9,736 nucleotides of DNA, from contig CAKXAF010000024.1 of NCBI GenBank assembly GCA_934869045.1, positions 1-9,736 on the forward strand. The letters are read 5' to 3'. Numbering within the stretch: position 1 is the stretch's first letter; every line of letters starts with the position of its first letter. The notes beneath the pieces are model-generated. The model had not been told where the DNA came from and did not search any database. It saw only the letters and a program-made list of their open reading frames with translations. Both the position numbers and the translations under genes were made by a program. The DNA is from an uncultured Nitrososphaerota archaeon. GTDB taxonomy: Bacteria; Bacillota; Clostridia; Oscillospirales; Ruminococcaceae. Positions 1 through 6,381 of this stretch are shown here, one piece after another.

Positions 1-6
1 ACGCAC

Positions 7-39
7 AAAAAACGGCGCGTTTCGAAGAACGCGCCGTTT
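7..39 (-). terminator. Intrinsic terminator after the M23 peptidase gene
   Basis: Read on the minus strand, a perfect 12-bp inverted repeat (arms 28-39 and 10-21, GC-rich core CGGCGCG) encloses a 6-nt loop containing TTCG. The run of T residues from 12 down to 7 overlaps the distal arm and follows it. It lies 21 nt past the stop codon of the peptidase gene. Stem, tight loop and U-tract together are a textbook Rho-independent terminator. The arms are symmetric but the plus strand lacks an equally good T-run, so it is assigned to the minus strand. Confidence 0.9.
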
Positions 40-60
40 GTAAACTTTTTGTTACAGTCC

Positions 61-1848
61 TCAACCGAAATAGTTCCAGGGGTTCCGGTTACTGCCGTTG
101 ACCTTAATTTCAAAGTGGCAGTGATTTCCGGTGGAATAGCCGGTGCTTCCAACTCCAGCGATCTTCTGCCCTTGAGAGACATAGTCGCCGACGGAAACAT
201 TGAGACTGGAATTATGGGCGTACAAAGTCTGAACGCCGTTCCCGTGGTCAATGACCACGCATTTTCCGTAGTTATAGTACCATCCTGCAACGATCACTCG
301 TCCAGACGCTGCAGCATGAACCGCCGTACCATAGGAGGTAGCAATATCCAGTGCCCTGTGATAGGAGCTGTATCCACAACTGACATATCCCGAATTCACC
401 GGCCAAATGAAATTGCTGCCGATATTTCCCGTACCAACGGAGGCGGAAAGTACGGTACCGGTGCTGTAGGTGGGCTTCGCTTTCGTCCCTACCACGACTT
501 TCTCGGTGACCGGCTCCTGCGTGACAACCGTAGAAAGGATCTCCCGGCTGGTTTCGTATCCATCGATGTATTCAACGGATGCCGTTACCTGCTGAACACC
601 ATTCTGGCCGGACTGCACCGTCTTGGTATAGCCTTTATACTGGGAACTGTCCTCAGTGGTTTCCTTCTCATAAGGAATTGCCTCATCATAGGTCTCATTT
701 TTGATGACCTTAACGGAAAGGAATGGCTTTTCCGTTGCGATGAGAGCCTTTTGTCCCACCATGCAGGTGGTTTCAATTTCCGGATTCAAGCTTTTGAATT
801 CCGAATAAGGGATGCCGTTTTTATCGGCAATCAGAATCGGGCTGTCGCCCTCAACAATGGTATAGGTGATTTCCGCCTGCTGGTTGGACAGCAGGATATT
901 TTCCATTTCTTCGGAAGAAATAAGGCTTTCTGTCAGAAACAGGCCTTCCCGAAGCTGAATATCTTTTACAAAGGATACGGTTTCGCCCTCCGCGCCGGTC
1001 CGGTAGCTGTCCAGCGTTTTGGTCAGGATCGATTCCAGAAGCGTTTTATCGGTCACAGCACCATAGAAGTCGCCGTCAATATAAAGCCCCTCTGCTTCGC
1101 TCACATCGGCCTTGGACATCCGGATAAGATTATCCGTCATTTTATCCACGCTGGAAACCAAGTTTTCATTGACCTGAACCAGGGAAATGGACGGTTTGAT
1201 TTCAAAAGTAGCCGCAGAACCATCGGTGCGGATAATCCGCTGACGAAGCTGTTCCTGAGCGTTGGTGAAAACGGATTCGTCTTCCACATATCCGATCAGG
1301 TCACCGTCATTGGTAATCTGCAGCGCATAGGTAACATTGGAAGCGGCCGACACAACATTGACCAGAATCATAATTCCTACAACCGGAGCGGTATAATTGA
1401 GAATGGTCGTAAAAAAACGGTAATTATTGCGAACGCCCCGGAAAAAAATCCCTGCGGCGCCGCGAAGTCCGCCTTCCCGGAACCCGCCGGCGATCAAACG
1501 AGGAGCACGCGCCATTTTTACAAAGGGCGCCGCCAAATCCCCCCACAAGTGAGCGATGCGCCTGCCCGCCCCGCTGAAAGCACCTCCGACGGTGTCTCCT
1601 AAACGGTGTACTGCGGGAGCAAGTGCCGCAGAAGCCTTTCCCATTGCATCCAGGTTTCCCTGGACCGCCTTGGCAGTAAACAAGCAAAGAGCTTTGACCG
1701 CTCCGGCGCAGTGCCGGGCTGCCTCTCCAGAAGTTTTTTTCATATATTTCAGGAAGTTATTTTCCTTCAAGCTGCCAGAAATCGATCTCAGTACGACGAT
1801 CAATCGATTTTTCGCCTCTGCAATATGGTTTTTGCCCTGCAGAGCCAT
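61..1848 (-). CDS. Membrane-anchored LysM-G5-M23 peptidoglycan endopeptidase
   Basis: A 595-residue zinc metallopeptidase predicted to cut peptide cross-links of peptidoglycan outside the membrane. Residues 1-150 are basic and Ala/Gly-rich; one hydrophobic segment at about 153-175 anchors the protein, with no cleavable signal peptide. Two similar elements follow (about 178-206 and 255-283, each a 'DG..-G.V.D' strand then a helix), then a LysM domain (about 325-371, YTIVEGDSP then SLNPEI), a G5-type domain (about 376-456) and a C-terminal M23/LytM domain (about 480-595). M23 zinc ligands are visible as H497 and D501 (HRALD) and H578 of HCH; H545 (YAH) and H576 match the catalytic histidines. 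The ATG at 1848 has AAGGGAG at 1859-1865, spacing 10. The gene has its own promoter and terminator and looks less GC-rich than its neighbours. Family assignment is firm; bond specificity is unknown. Confidence 0.93.
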   Translation of the reverse strand: MALQGKNHIAEAKNRLIVVLRSISGSLKENNFLKYMKKTSGEAARHCAGAVKALCLFTAKAVQGNLDAMGKASAALAPAVHRLGDTVGGAFSGAGRRIAHLWGDLAAPFVKMARAPRLIAGGFREGGLRGAAGIFFRGVRNNYRFFTTILNYTAPVVGIMILVNVVSAASNVTYALQITNDGDLIGYVEDESVFTNAQEQLRQRIIRTDGSAATFEIKPSISLVQVNENLVSSVDKMTDNLIRMSKADVSEAEGLYIDGDFYGAVTDKTLLESILTKTLDSYRTGAEGETVSFVKDIQLREGLFLTESLISSEEMENILLSNQQAEITYTIVEGDSPILIADKNGIPYSEFKSLNPEIETTCMVGQKALIATEKPFLSVKVIKNETYDEAIPYEKETTEDSSQYKGYTKTVQSGQNGVQQVTASVEYIDGYETSREILSTVVTQEPVTEKVVVGTKAKPTYSTGTVLSASVGTGNIGSNFIWPVNSGYVSCGYSSYHRALDIATSYGTAVHAAASGRVIVAGWYYNYGKCVVIDHGNGVQTLYAHNSSLNVSVGDYVSQGQKIAGVGSTGYSTGNHCHFEIKVNGSNRNPWNYFG

Positions 1849-1871
1849 TTCGTACCATCTCCCTTCTGCTA

Positions 1872-1888
1872 GTTACAATCCGGTTACA
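1872..1888 (-). promoter_or_regulatory. Candidate WalR (YycF) binding box
   Basis: On the minus strand the sequence reads TGTAAC, five bases (CGGAT), TGTAAC. This fits exactly the published WalR consensus TGTWAH-N5-TGTWAH, known from Bacillus and Staphylococcus cell-wall hydrolase genes. It lies between the -10 element and the ribosome binding site of an M23 cell-wall hydrolase, the class of gene WalR controls. Its position, about +3 to +20 from the expected transcription start, would fit repression or a roadblock better than activation. Assignment is by motif and context; no walR gene is in the window. Confidence 0.55.
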
Positions 1889-1897
1889 ACAATATTC

Positions 1898-1925
1898 ATT
1901 ATAACACATCTGTCAGAAATTGCAA
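1898..1925 (-). promoter_or_regulatory. Extended -10 sigma-A type promoter for the M23 peptidase gene
   Basis: The minus strand carries a perfect TATAAT at 1898-1903 preceded by TG plus one base (extended -10). A -35-like TTGCAA (4 of 6 consensus bases) sits at 1920-1925 with a 16-bp spacer. The start site should fall near 1891, giving a leader of about 42 nt before the ATG at 1848. A separate TTGACA at 1964-1969 has no good -10 at proper spacing. The rest of the 220-nt gap (1849-2068) is AT-rich, and I see no convincing terminator for hemW in it. Confidence 0.75.
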
Positions 1926-2068
1926 CCACTTCGTTACCTTTTTTCAGGGCGTGCATAGCATTTTGTCAAATAGGCATAATTTTTTGTGTTCATTTTACAG
2001 CGTTATGTCCAAATACTTCCTAGCACACGTAAAATAAGATGCATTTTCTGTTACCGTTTTGTAATAAT

Positions 2069-3163
2069 TCAAGAAAAGAGCAGATCAGATAACACAGAAT
2101 TCGACACCAGAAAGCCCTTTGGCGTCAGCCGGATTCGACCGGCTTCCATCTGCACGAACCCCGCCTTTTGAAAAATTTCCGCTTTTTTCAGAAAGTGCTG
2201 CTTCTGAGCGCCAGGAAGGGGCAGAGTTTCACAGGCGAGGCCCTCTGCCAGCCGGAGTCCCAAAAAGATGCGCTCCTCTGCGCCGCCTCCTTCGCCGTCC
2301 AGGACGGTGTTTTTCCCACGGCTCTGCAGATACGCCTCCAGCCCCCTGGGATGATAAAACCGCCTGCCGTCCAAAAAGGAGTGGGCGGAAGGGCCGAAGC
2401 CCAGATATTCCTGGCAGCGCCAATACTTTAAATTGTGGGCACAGGCCCTTCCGGGCTTCGAAAAATTGGAAATCTCATACTGTGCGTATCCCGCCCGGGA
2501 AAGCTGTTCCACCGCCTGAAGGTACAGATCCGCCGCCTCATCCTCCCCGGCGCAGAGCCGCTCCATATGCTGCTGGTAAAAGGGCGTCCCCTCCTCAATC
2601 TTCAGCAGATAGCAGGAAAGATGCTCCGGCCCCAGTCCGACAAACGTCTCCAGCGTCCGGTCCAGGCTGGCTGCGTCCTGGCCGGGGATCCCCAGCATCA
2701 CGTCCAGGCTGAGGTTGTCAAAGCCCGCCTCCCTGGCCCACCGGACAGCGGTGGCGACCCGCTCCGCGTCGTGCCGCCGCCCCAGAATCCGGAGTTCCTC
2801 ATCAACGGCGCTCTGGGCCCCGAAGGAAATGCGGTTAAAGCCGCCCTCCCGGACCTCCCTCAAAAATTCCGGGGAAACGCTGTCGGGATTTGCCTCCAGC
2901 GTGCACTCCCCGGAAAGACCGAATATCTCCCGGCAGGCCTTCAAAATTTGAACCAGCTGTCCCGCCTCCATCACCGAGGGCGTTCCCCCTCCGGCAAACA
3001 GGGAGTCCGCTCCCATGCCCATTCCGGCATAGGAGCGGATCTCCTCCAGCAGTATTTCCAGGTATCGTTCCCGCCCGGCCGGGCTGGTTTCTGAATAAAA
3101 GTCGCAGTACCCGCACTTGGACGCGCAGAACGGAATATGGACATACAATCCGATGGGCTTCAT
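2069..3163 (-). CDS. hemW: Radical-SAM haem chaperone HemW
   Basis: A 364-residue cytoplasmic radical-SAM protein of the HemN/HemW group. The N-terminus (GLYVHIPFC) leads into the CxxxCxxC cluster motif C13, C17, C20 that binds the 4Fe-4S cluster. GGGTPS (58-63), LEANPDS (89-95), SFGAQS (113-118) and the LDVMLGIPGQ stretch (153-162) follow in family order. The region YWRCQEYLGFGPSAHSF (247-263) and the C-terminal LTPKGFLVSNSVLS (346-359) are typical of HemW. HemW proteins bind haem and deliver it to target enzymes; they are often misannotated as oxygen-independent coproporphyrinogen oxidase. The frame can extend to a GTG at 3184 overlapping the upstream stop (GTGA), but that start lacks a Shine-Dalgarno. 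The ATG at 3163 has GGGGAGG just upstream and gives the usual family N-terminus. Length is slightly under the common 370-380. It probably shares a transcript with the glycosidase upstream. Confidence 0.93.
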   Translation of the reverse strand: MKPIGLYVHIPFCASKCGYCDFYSETSPAGRERYLEILLEEIRSYAGMGMGADSLFAGGGTPSVMEAGQLVQILKACREIFGLSGECTLEANPDSVSPEFLREVREGGFNRISFGAQSAVDEELRILGRRHDAERVATAVRWAREAGFDNLSLDVMLGIPGQDAASLDRTLETFVGLGPEHLSCYLLKIEEGTPFYQQHMERLCAGEDEAADLYLQAVEQLSRAGYAQYEISNFSKPGRACAHNLKYWRCQEYLGFGPSAHSFLDGRRFYHPRGLEAYLQSRGKNTVLDGEGGGAEERIFLGLRLAEGLACETLPLPGAQKQHFLKKAEIFQKAGFVQMEAGRIRLTPKGFLVSNSVLSDLLFS

Positions 3164-3166
3164 AAT

Positions 3167-3173
3167 CCTCCCC
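3167..3173 (-). promoter_or_regulatory. Ribosome binding site deciding the hemW start
   Basis: GGGGAGG on the minus strand ends 3 nt before the ATG at 3163. The spacing is short, but it is the only purine-rich site near either candidate start, so it favours 3163 over the GTG at 3184. It lies in the gap after the upstream stop codon, which fits translational coupling. Confidence 0.6.
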
Positions 3174-3180
3174 GCCCGGC

Positions 3181-5301
3181 TCACCGACGCAGGCGGAAAG
3201 TCCGGGTCTCATATGCTTTCATATAAAAATCAGCGAACCGCACCCGGCCGGTCTGTTCCTCCCCGGTCCAGGCGTCACAAAAGACTGCCGGCTCCGGCAG
3301 GTACAGCCGCTTCCAGCCCTCCTTGGCCGCATGGATGCAGACAAACCGGCTGTCCGCGTAAACCACATCTTCCGTCAGGGAATAGAGATGGACCCCGCTG
3401 AGTCCAGCCAACTCCATCAGAAGACGGGCAGGGAGATCAGGCGCCGCGCTGCAGACGCTGGTGTAATCTTCTCCCGGCCGGACCAGCACCGCCGGTTGCC
3501 CGCTCTGCCGGAACCGGGCGAGCACACGGTCTCCGCTTTTCTGCGCGATCCGCGGGCAGACCACCGGTATCTCCGGGAAAACCTGCCCTTGATACTCCAC
3601 CTGGTCCGCCGGAGCGTCCGGGTCATAGGCAACAGAAAAATCCGTTGCCGATTTCTCTTTCAAATGCCCATTCCCATCGAACAGATCCTCCAGGAATACC
3701 CAAACCAAGGTCTTCCCGCCCTTTTGCAGCTTTTCCTTCACCGCCCGAACGGTTTCCTCCTCCATCTGCACGCAGTTGAGGAAGATGACCAGCTTATACC
3801 GTTCTTCATCAAAGTCCTCCCGCAGCAGGTCATCGGGCTGATAAAGATGATAGGGCGCGCCCATAACTCCCAGCGCTTTGCGCTGCTTGTATACCAAGTG
3901 CATAAGCTCCGGTGCGTTAAGTGAAAAGTAGGAATAGGCCGCCCCGTCCACAAATACGGCAATTTCTGCCGCAGAATCCGCCGGATCCCGCTCCTGCTCC
4001 TCCATCAGCGCCCCAGCTCTGGAAAGAAAGTCCATATAAACGGGATCCCCATACCAGCCTCCCCACATATCGAACCACCAGGTTCCTACCTGTCCGGTGA
4101 GAATTTTTCCGAAGCCCTTTTCCAGCAGCGCCAGGGAAAGCTCCCGGGTTTCCGGCCCGCGCCAGACCCCCTCCCACTGATAATATCCGTTTTGGGAGTC
4201 CGATGCCGGCATCGTCTCCCGCATCGCGCGGGTCAGATGGGTGCGGGTGTCGGATTCGACGAACCATAGCTTCCCGTGGAGCCGGGCGGAATCCACCAGA
4301 GACATAAACGGCCAGTCAATTCCTGGACCCCGGCAGTCAAAGTAGCTGTTAGGGCTGGCCAGAAAGTCAATATCCGGAGATTCCAGCACCTCCTTCAACC
4401 CCAAATGGCCGAAATCCGCATGCATAATTTCCAGCAGATAGCCGTAAAATGCGCCGGTGATGCAGCGCCGCCCGGTATGCTCCTTTACAACCCGGCAGAA
4501 ATAGAGAATCGTGTCCGCAATAAGAAAGCTGTGATACTGGTAAAAATCCACTGTGTTTCTCTCCGCCACCGGATCCCGCAGCACCCTCCCCAGAGAAAAC
4601 TCCCGTTCCAGAGGGGAGGGAATGGCTGCCTCCGAAAAGCAGCTGTAACGAGTCCCCCATGCGCTGTTCAGCGCCCCGATATCGCCATATTTCCGTTCAA
4701 GCCAAGCCTTCCACGCCTCCTGCGCCGGCGCCGAGTAGTCACCGTACTGTGCCGGAAAATCCCGTCGGCGGTGATACACCCATTCCTCCGTGCCGCCTGC
4801 CGCCACCTGCCATCCAATGACGTTTTCCCGCCAGGGAGACGCCTCCACATGGTCGATCAGAGCACAGAGCGCCGCTGCAGTCTCCTTCCGCCAGCGCTCG
4901 GACGCAAAGGACTGCCGCAGGGAGTTCCCATCCCAATCCCGGCAGAGCTCCTCTGGATGGGTCCTTTCCCACCAGAGGGGGCAGTCCAGGTATACCCGTG
5001 GGATCACATACCCCGTCTCACCAGGTGGGACCATCCGTGCCAAGTCCTCATCCACTGCGGAAAAGTCGTACTCCCCCTCCCCCTTCCATAGGGAAGGCCG
5101 GAAGGGCCGGATCCCGCTGATGCTGTTGATGCCCTGATCCCCCAGATAAACCCCCGCGCTGAAAAGCCTGGTGCCAATCTTCTGAAAATCTGCGTACTGT
5201 TCACGTGCAGGATGATAGGTCATATATGCGACGGGGGAAACAATCTCCCCGTTAACCTCCAATGTTAAGCGCTGCTTGTTTCTGAGGATTCTGCTCTCCA
5301 T
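3181..5301 (-). CDS. Divergent GH42-like (clan GH-A) glycoside hydrolase, cytoplasmic
   Basis: A 706-residue protein without signal peptide or membrane segment. The N-terminal half looks like a GH42-type TIM barrel: a 'FR.S.W.GEGEYDF' block (67-80), a YLDCPLWWE region (104-112), IGWQVAAGGTEEW (162-174) where GH42 enzymes carry the acid/base Glu, and LWFVES (345-350) where E349 is the likely nucleophile. Residues about 445-540 (EIAVFVDGAAYSYF, then KLVIFLNC) resemble the GH42 middle/trimerisation domain, and a small beta domain ends the protein. The canonical Asn-Glu acid/base pair is replaced by Thr-Glu-Glu (171-173), so this is not a standard beta-galactosidase and the substrate is unknown. 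Start: the frame extends to 5367 inside rpiR, but the ATG at 5301 has GGAAGGAAG at 5309-5317. It starts 31 nt after the rpiR stop and ends 17 nt before hemW. Confidence 0.8.
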   Translation of the reverse strand: MESRILRNKQRLTLEVNGEIVSPVAYMTYHPAREQYADFQKIGTRLFSAGVYLGDQGINSISGIRPFRPSLWKGEGEYDFSAVDEDLARMVPPGETGYVIPRVYLDCPLWWERTHPEELCRDWDGNSLRQSFASERWRKETAAALCALIDHVEASPWRENVIGWQVAAGGTEEWVYHRRRDFPAQYGDYSAPAQEAWKAWLERKYGDIGALNSAWGTRYSCFSEAAIPSPLEREFSLGRVLRDPVAERNTVDFYQYHSFLIADTILYFCRVVKEHTGRRCITGAFYGYLLEIMHADFGHLGLKEVLESPDIDFLASPNSYFDCRGPGIDWPFMSLVDSARLHGKLWFVESDTRTHLTRAMRETMPASDSQNGYYQWEGVWRGPETRELSLALLEKGFGKILTGQVGTWWFDMWGGWYGDPVYMDFLSRAGALMEEQERDPADSAAEIAVFVDGAAYSYFSLNAPELMHLVYKQRKALGVMGAPYHLYQPDDLLREDFDEERYKLVIFLNCVQMEEETVRAVKEKLQKGGKTLVWVFLEDLFDGNGHLKEKSATDFSVAYDPDAPADQVEYQGQVFPEIPVVCPRIAQKSGDRVLARFRQSGQPAVLVRPGEDYTSVCSAAPDLPARLLMELAGLSGVHLYSLTEDVVYADSRFVCIHAAKEGWKRLYLPEPAVFCDAWTGEEQTGRVRFADFYMKAYETRTFRLRR

Positions 5302-5308
5302 AATCCAT

Positions 5309-5317
5309 CTTCCTTCC
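5309..5317 (-). promoter_or_regulatory. Ribosome binding site deciding the GH42-like gene start
   Basis: GGAAGGAAG on the minus strand, 7 nt before the ATG at 5301. It fixes the start there and not at the longer in-frame extension that would overlap the end of rpiR. Confidence 0.75.
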
Positions 5318-5332
5318 GCCGGCCGCAGCCAG

Positions 5333-6196
5333 TTACCGCTCCTCCTCAAATCGCTTGCTGGGCCCAACCGGCCGGGTGCGTTCCAAATACCGCCGGACGT
5401 TTTTATAATCCCGGCTCACTACACAGGAGAAGAGGATGTCAATCATTGTCATCTGAGCCGTGCGGGAACTCATGGCCCCGCACCGGATCGTAGTTTCCGG
5501 CGACGTCAGAGAGAAAACCACATCCGCATATTCCGCCAGGTGGCTTTTTCCGCACCGGGTCACCGCGATGACCGCCGCGCCGCACTCCTTTGCCCGCCGG
5601 GCAGCCTCGACGATGTCCCGGGTCTCGCCGGACCAGGAGACGGCCACCGCCACGTCATCGGGCGAGAGGTTGGCTGCTGAGGTGAGCTGAACATGGGGAT
5701 CCGCATAAGCCGTGCAGTTTTTATTGATGCGCATAAACTTGTACTGGGCGTCCTGCGCCACAATCCAGGACGCACCCAGCCCGTAAAAGTCAATGCGGGA
5801 CGCACGGATCAGCAGTTCCGCTGCCCTGGAAACATCTGCGGCCTTCAACAGGGTATAACTGTCCTCAATGGCCTTTACATTGTTGAAGCAGACGTTTTTG
5901 AGAATGGTGTCCACACTGTCGCCGATGTTGATATCGGTATATTCCCCGTCGGTTTCCGACCGGGAGACCGCCAGTTCGGCGGCCAGCTGAAAGGTAAAAT
6001 CCCGGTATCCGCTGCAGCCGATGCTTTTGCAGAAGCGGATGATAGCGGCCTTGTTGGTTCCGCTTTTTTCGGCCAGTTCCGCCACCGGCTGACCGACGAT
6101 GCTGCCGCTGTTCTCCAGAATATACTCTGCCACCCGCCGCTCCGACGGGCTTAAATAATCCAGCAGTTCCTGAACGCGCAAAAGGACTCCTGACAT
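5333..6196 (-). CDS. rpiR: RpiR/MurR-family transcriptional regulator with SIS domain
   Basis: A 287-residue regulator, the normal length for the family. Residues 1-77 form the RpiR helix-turn-helix domain: LSPSERRVAEYIL (15-27), then LAEKSGTNKAAIIRFCKSIG (41-60), the recognition region, and GYRDF (63-67). Residues about 105-260 form a SIS sugar-phosphate-binding domain with FYGLGAS (137-143) and the phosphate loop SWSGETRDI (187-195). RpiR proteins sense phosphosugars; with murQ and an amino-sugar kinase upstream, MurNAc-6-P or GlcNAc-6-P is the likeliest effector by analogy with E. coli MurR (inference). The frame is open upstream to a TTG at 6364, but the ATG at 6196 has GGAGG with 8-nt spacing and gives the family N-terminus. 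An in-frame ATG at 6211 has no properly spaced site. Inverted repeats in the gap upstream could be its operators. Confidence 0.93.
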   Translation of the reverse strand: MSGVLLRVQELLDYLSPSERRVAEYILENSGSIVGQPVAELAEKSGTNKAAIIRFCKSIGCSGYRDFTFQLAAELAVSRSETDGEYTDINIGDSVDTILKNVCFNNVKAIEDSYTLLKAADVSRAAELLIRASRIDFYGLGASWIVAQDAQYKFMRINKNCTAYADPHVQLTSAANLSPDDVAVAVSWSGETRDIVEAARRAKECGAAVIAVTRCGKSHLAEYADVVFSLTSPETTIRCGAMSSRTAQMTMIDILFSCVVSRDYKNVRRYLERTRPVGPSKRFEEER

Positions 6197-6204
6197 GGCT
6201 GCCG

Positions 6205-6209
6205 CCTCC
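6205..6209 (-). promoter_or_regulatory. Ribosome binding site deciding the rpiR start
   Basis: GGAGG on the minus strand, 8 nt before the ATG at 6196. It overlaps the alternative ATG at 6211, so it can serve only the shorter start, which also matches the normal RpiR-family length. Confidence 0.75.
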
Positions 6210-6280
6210 ATTCCTTTCGTTGACGCTGCATCCCGGCGTTCCTTTCCGCTGTCTGTCCAGCCGCCGCAAAAAGCCGGGCG

Positions 6281-6312
6281 CAGATCCATCTGGTTCCCGC
6301 TTCTGCGCAGAA
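6281..6312. repeat. Pair of short inverted repeats upstream of rpiR, candidate operator
   Basis: Within the 185-nt gap between the kinase stop and the rpiR start lie a perfect 12-bp palindrome (6301-6312, TTCTGCGCAGAA) and an imperfect one (6281-6292, CAGAT-CC-ATCTG). Their centres are exactly 20 bp apart, close to two helical turns, as expected for a dimeric regulator bound at adjacent sites. No clear -35/-10 pair is visible in the gap and no terminator. The operator role is an inference from position and symmetry. Confidence 0.35.
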
Positions 6313-6381
6313 ATCCGCTGGCTGTCCCGGCTAATCCCAGAATTCCGGCGGTCCTTCGGGGCAATCGCGGAAAGGTCGCCC

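Noticed and set aside
49..1602. Long plus-strand open frame (517 codons) opposite the M23 peptidase gene
   Set aside because: Its translation shows no recognisable domain and it is fully antisense to a gene with clear LysM, G5 and M23 motifs, its own promoter and terminator.
1964..1969. TTGACA on the minus strand as the -35 of the peptidase promoter
   Set aside because: Seventeen bases downstream the sequence is TGAAAA, a poor -10. The TATAAT at 1898-1903 is too far away to pair with it.
2023..2068. AAAAT/ATTTT inverted repeat after hemW as a terminator
   Set aside because: The arms are five A/T pairs only, too weak to form a stable RNA hairpin.
6197..6364. N-terminal extension of RpiR to a TTG start at 6364
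   Set aside because: The added 56 residues have no family counterpart and the TTG lacks a ribosome binding site, whereas the ATG at 6196 has GGAGG at 8 nt and gives the standard length.
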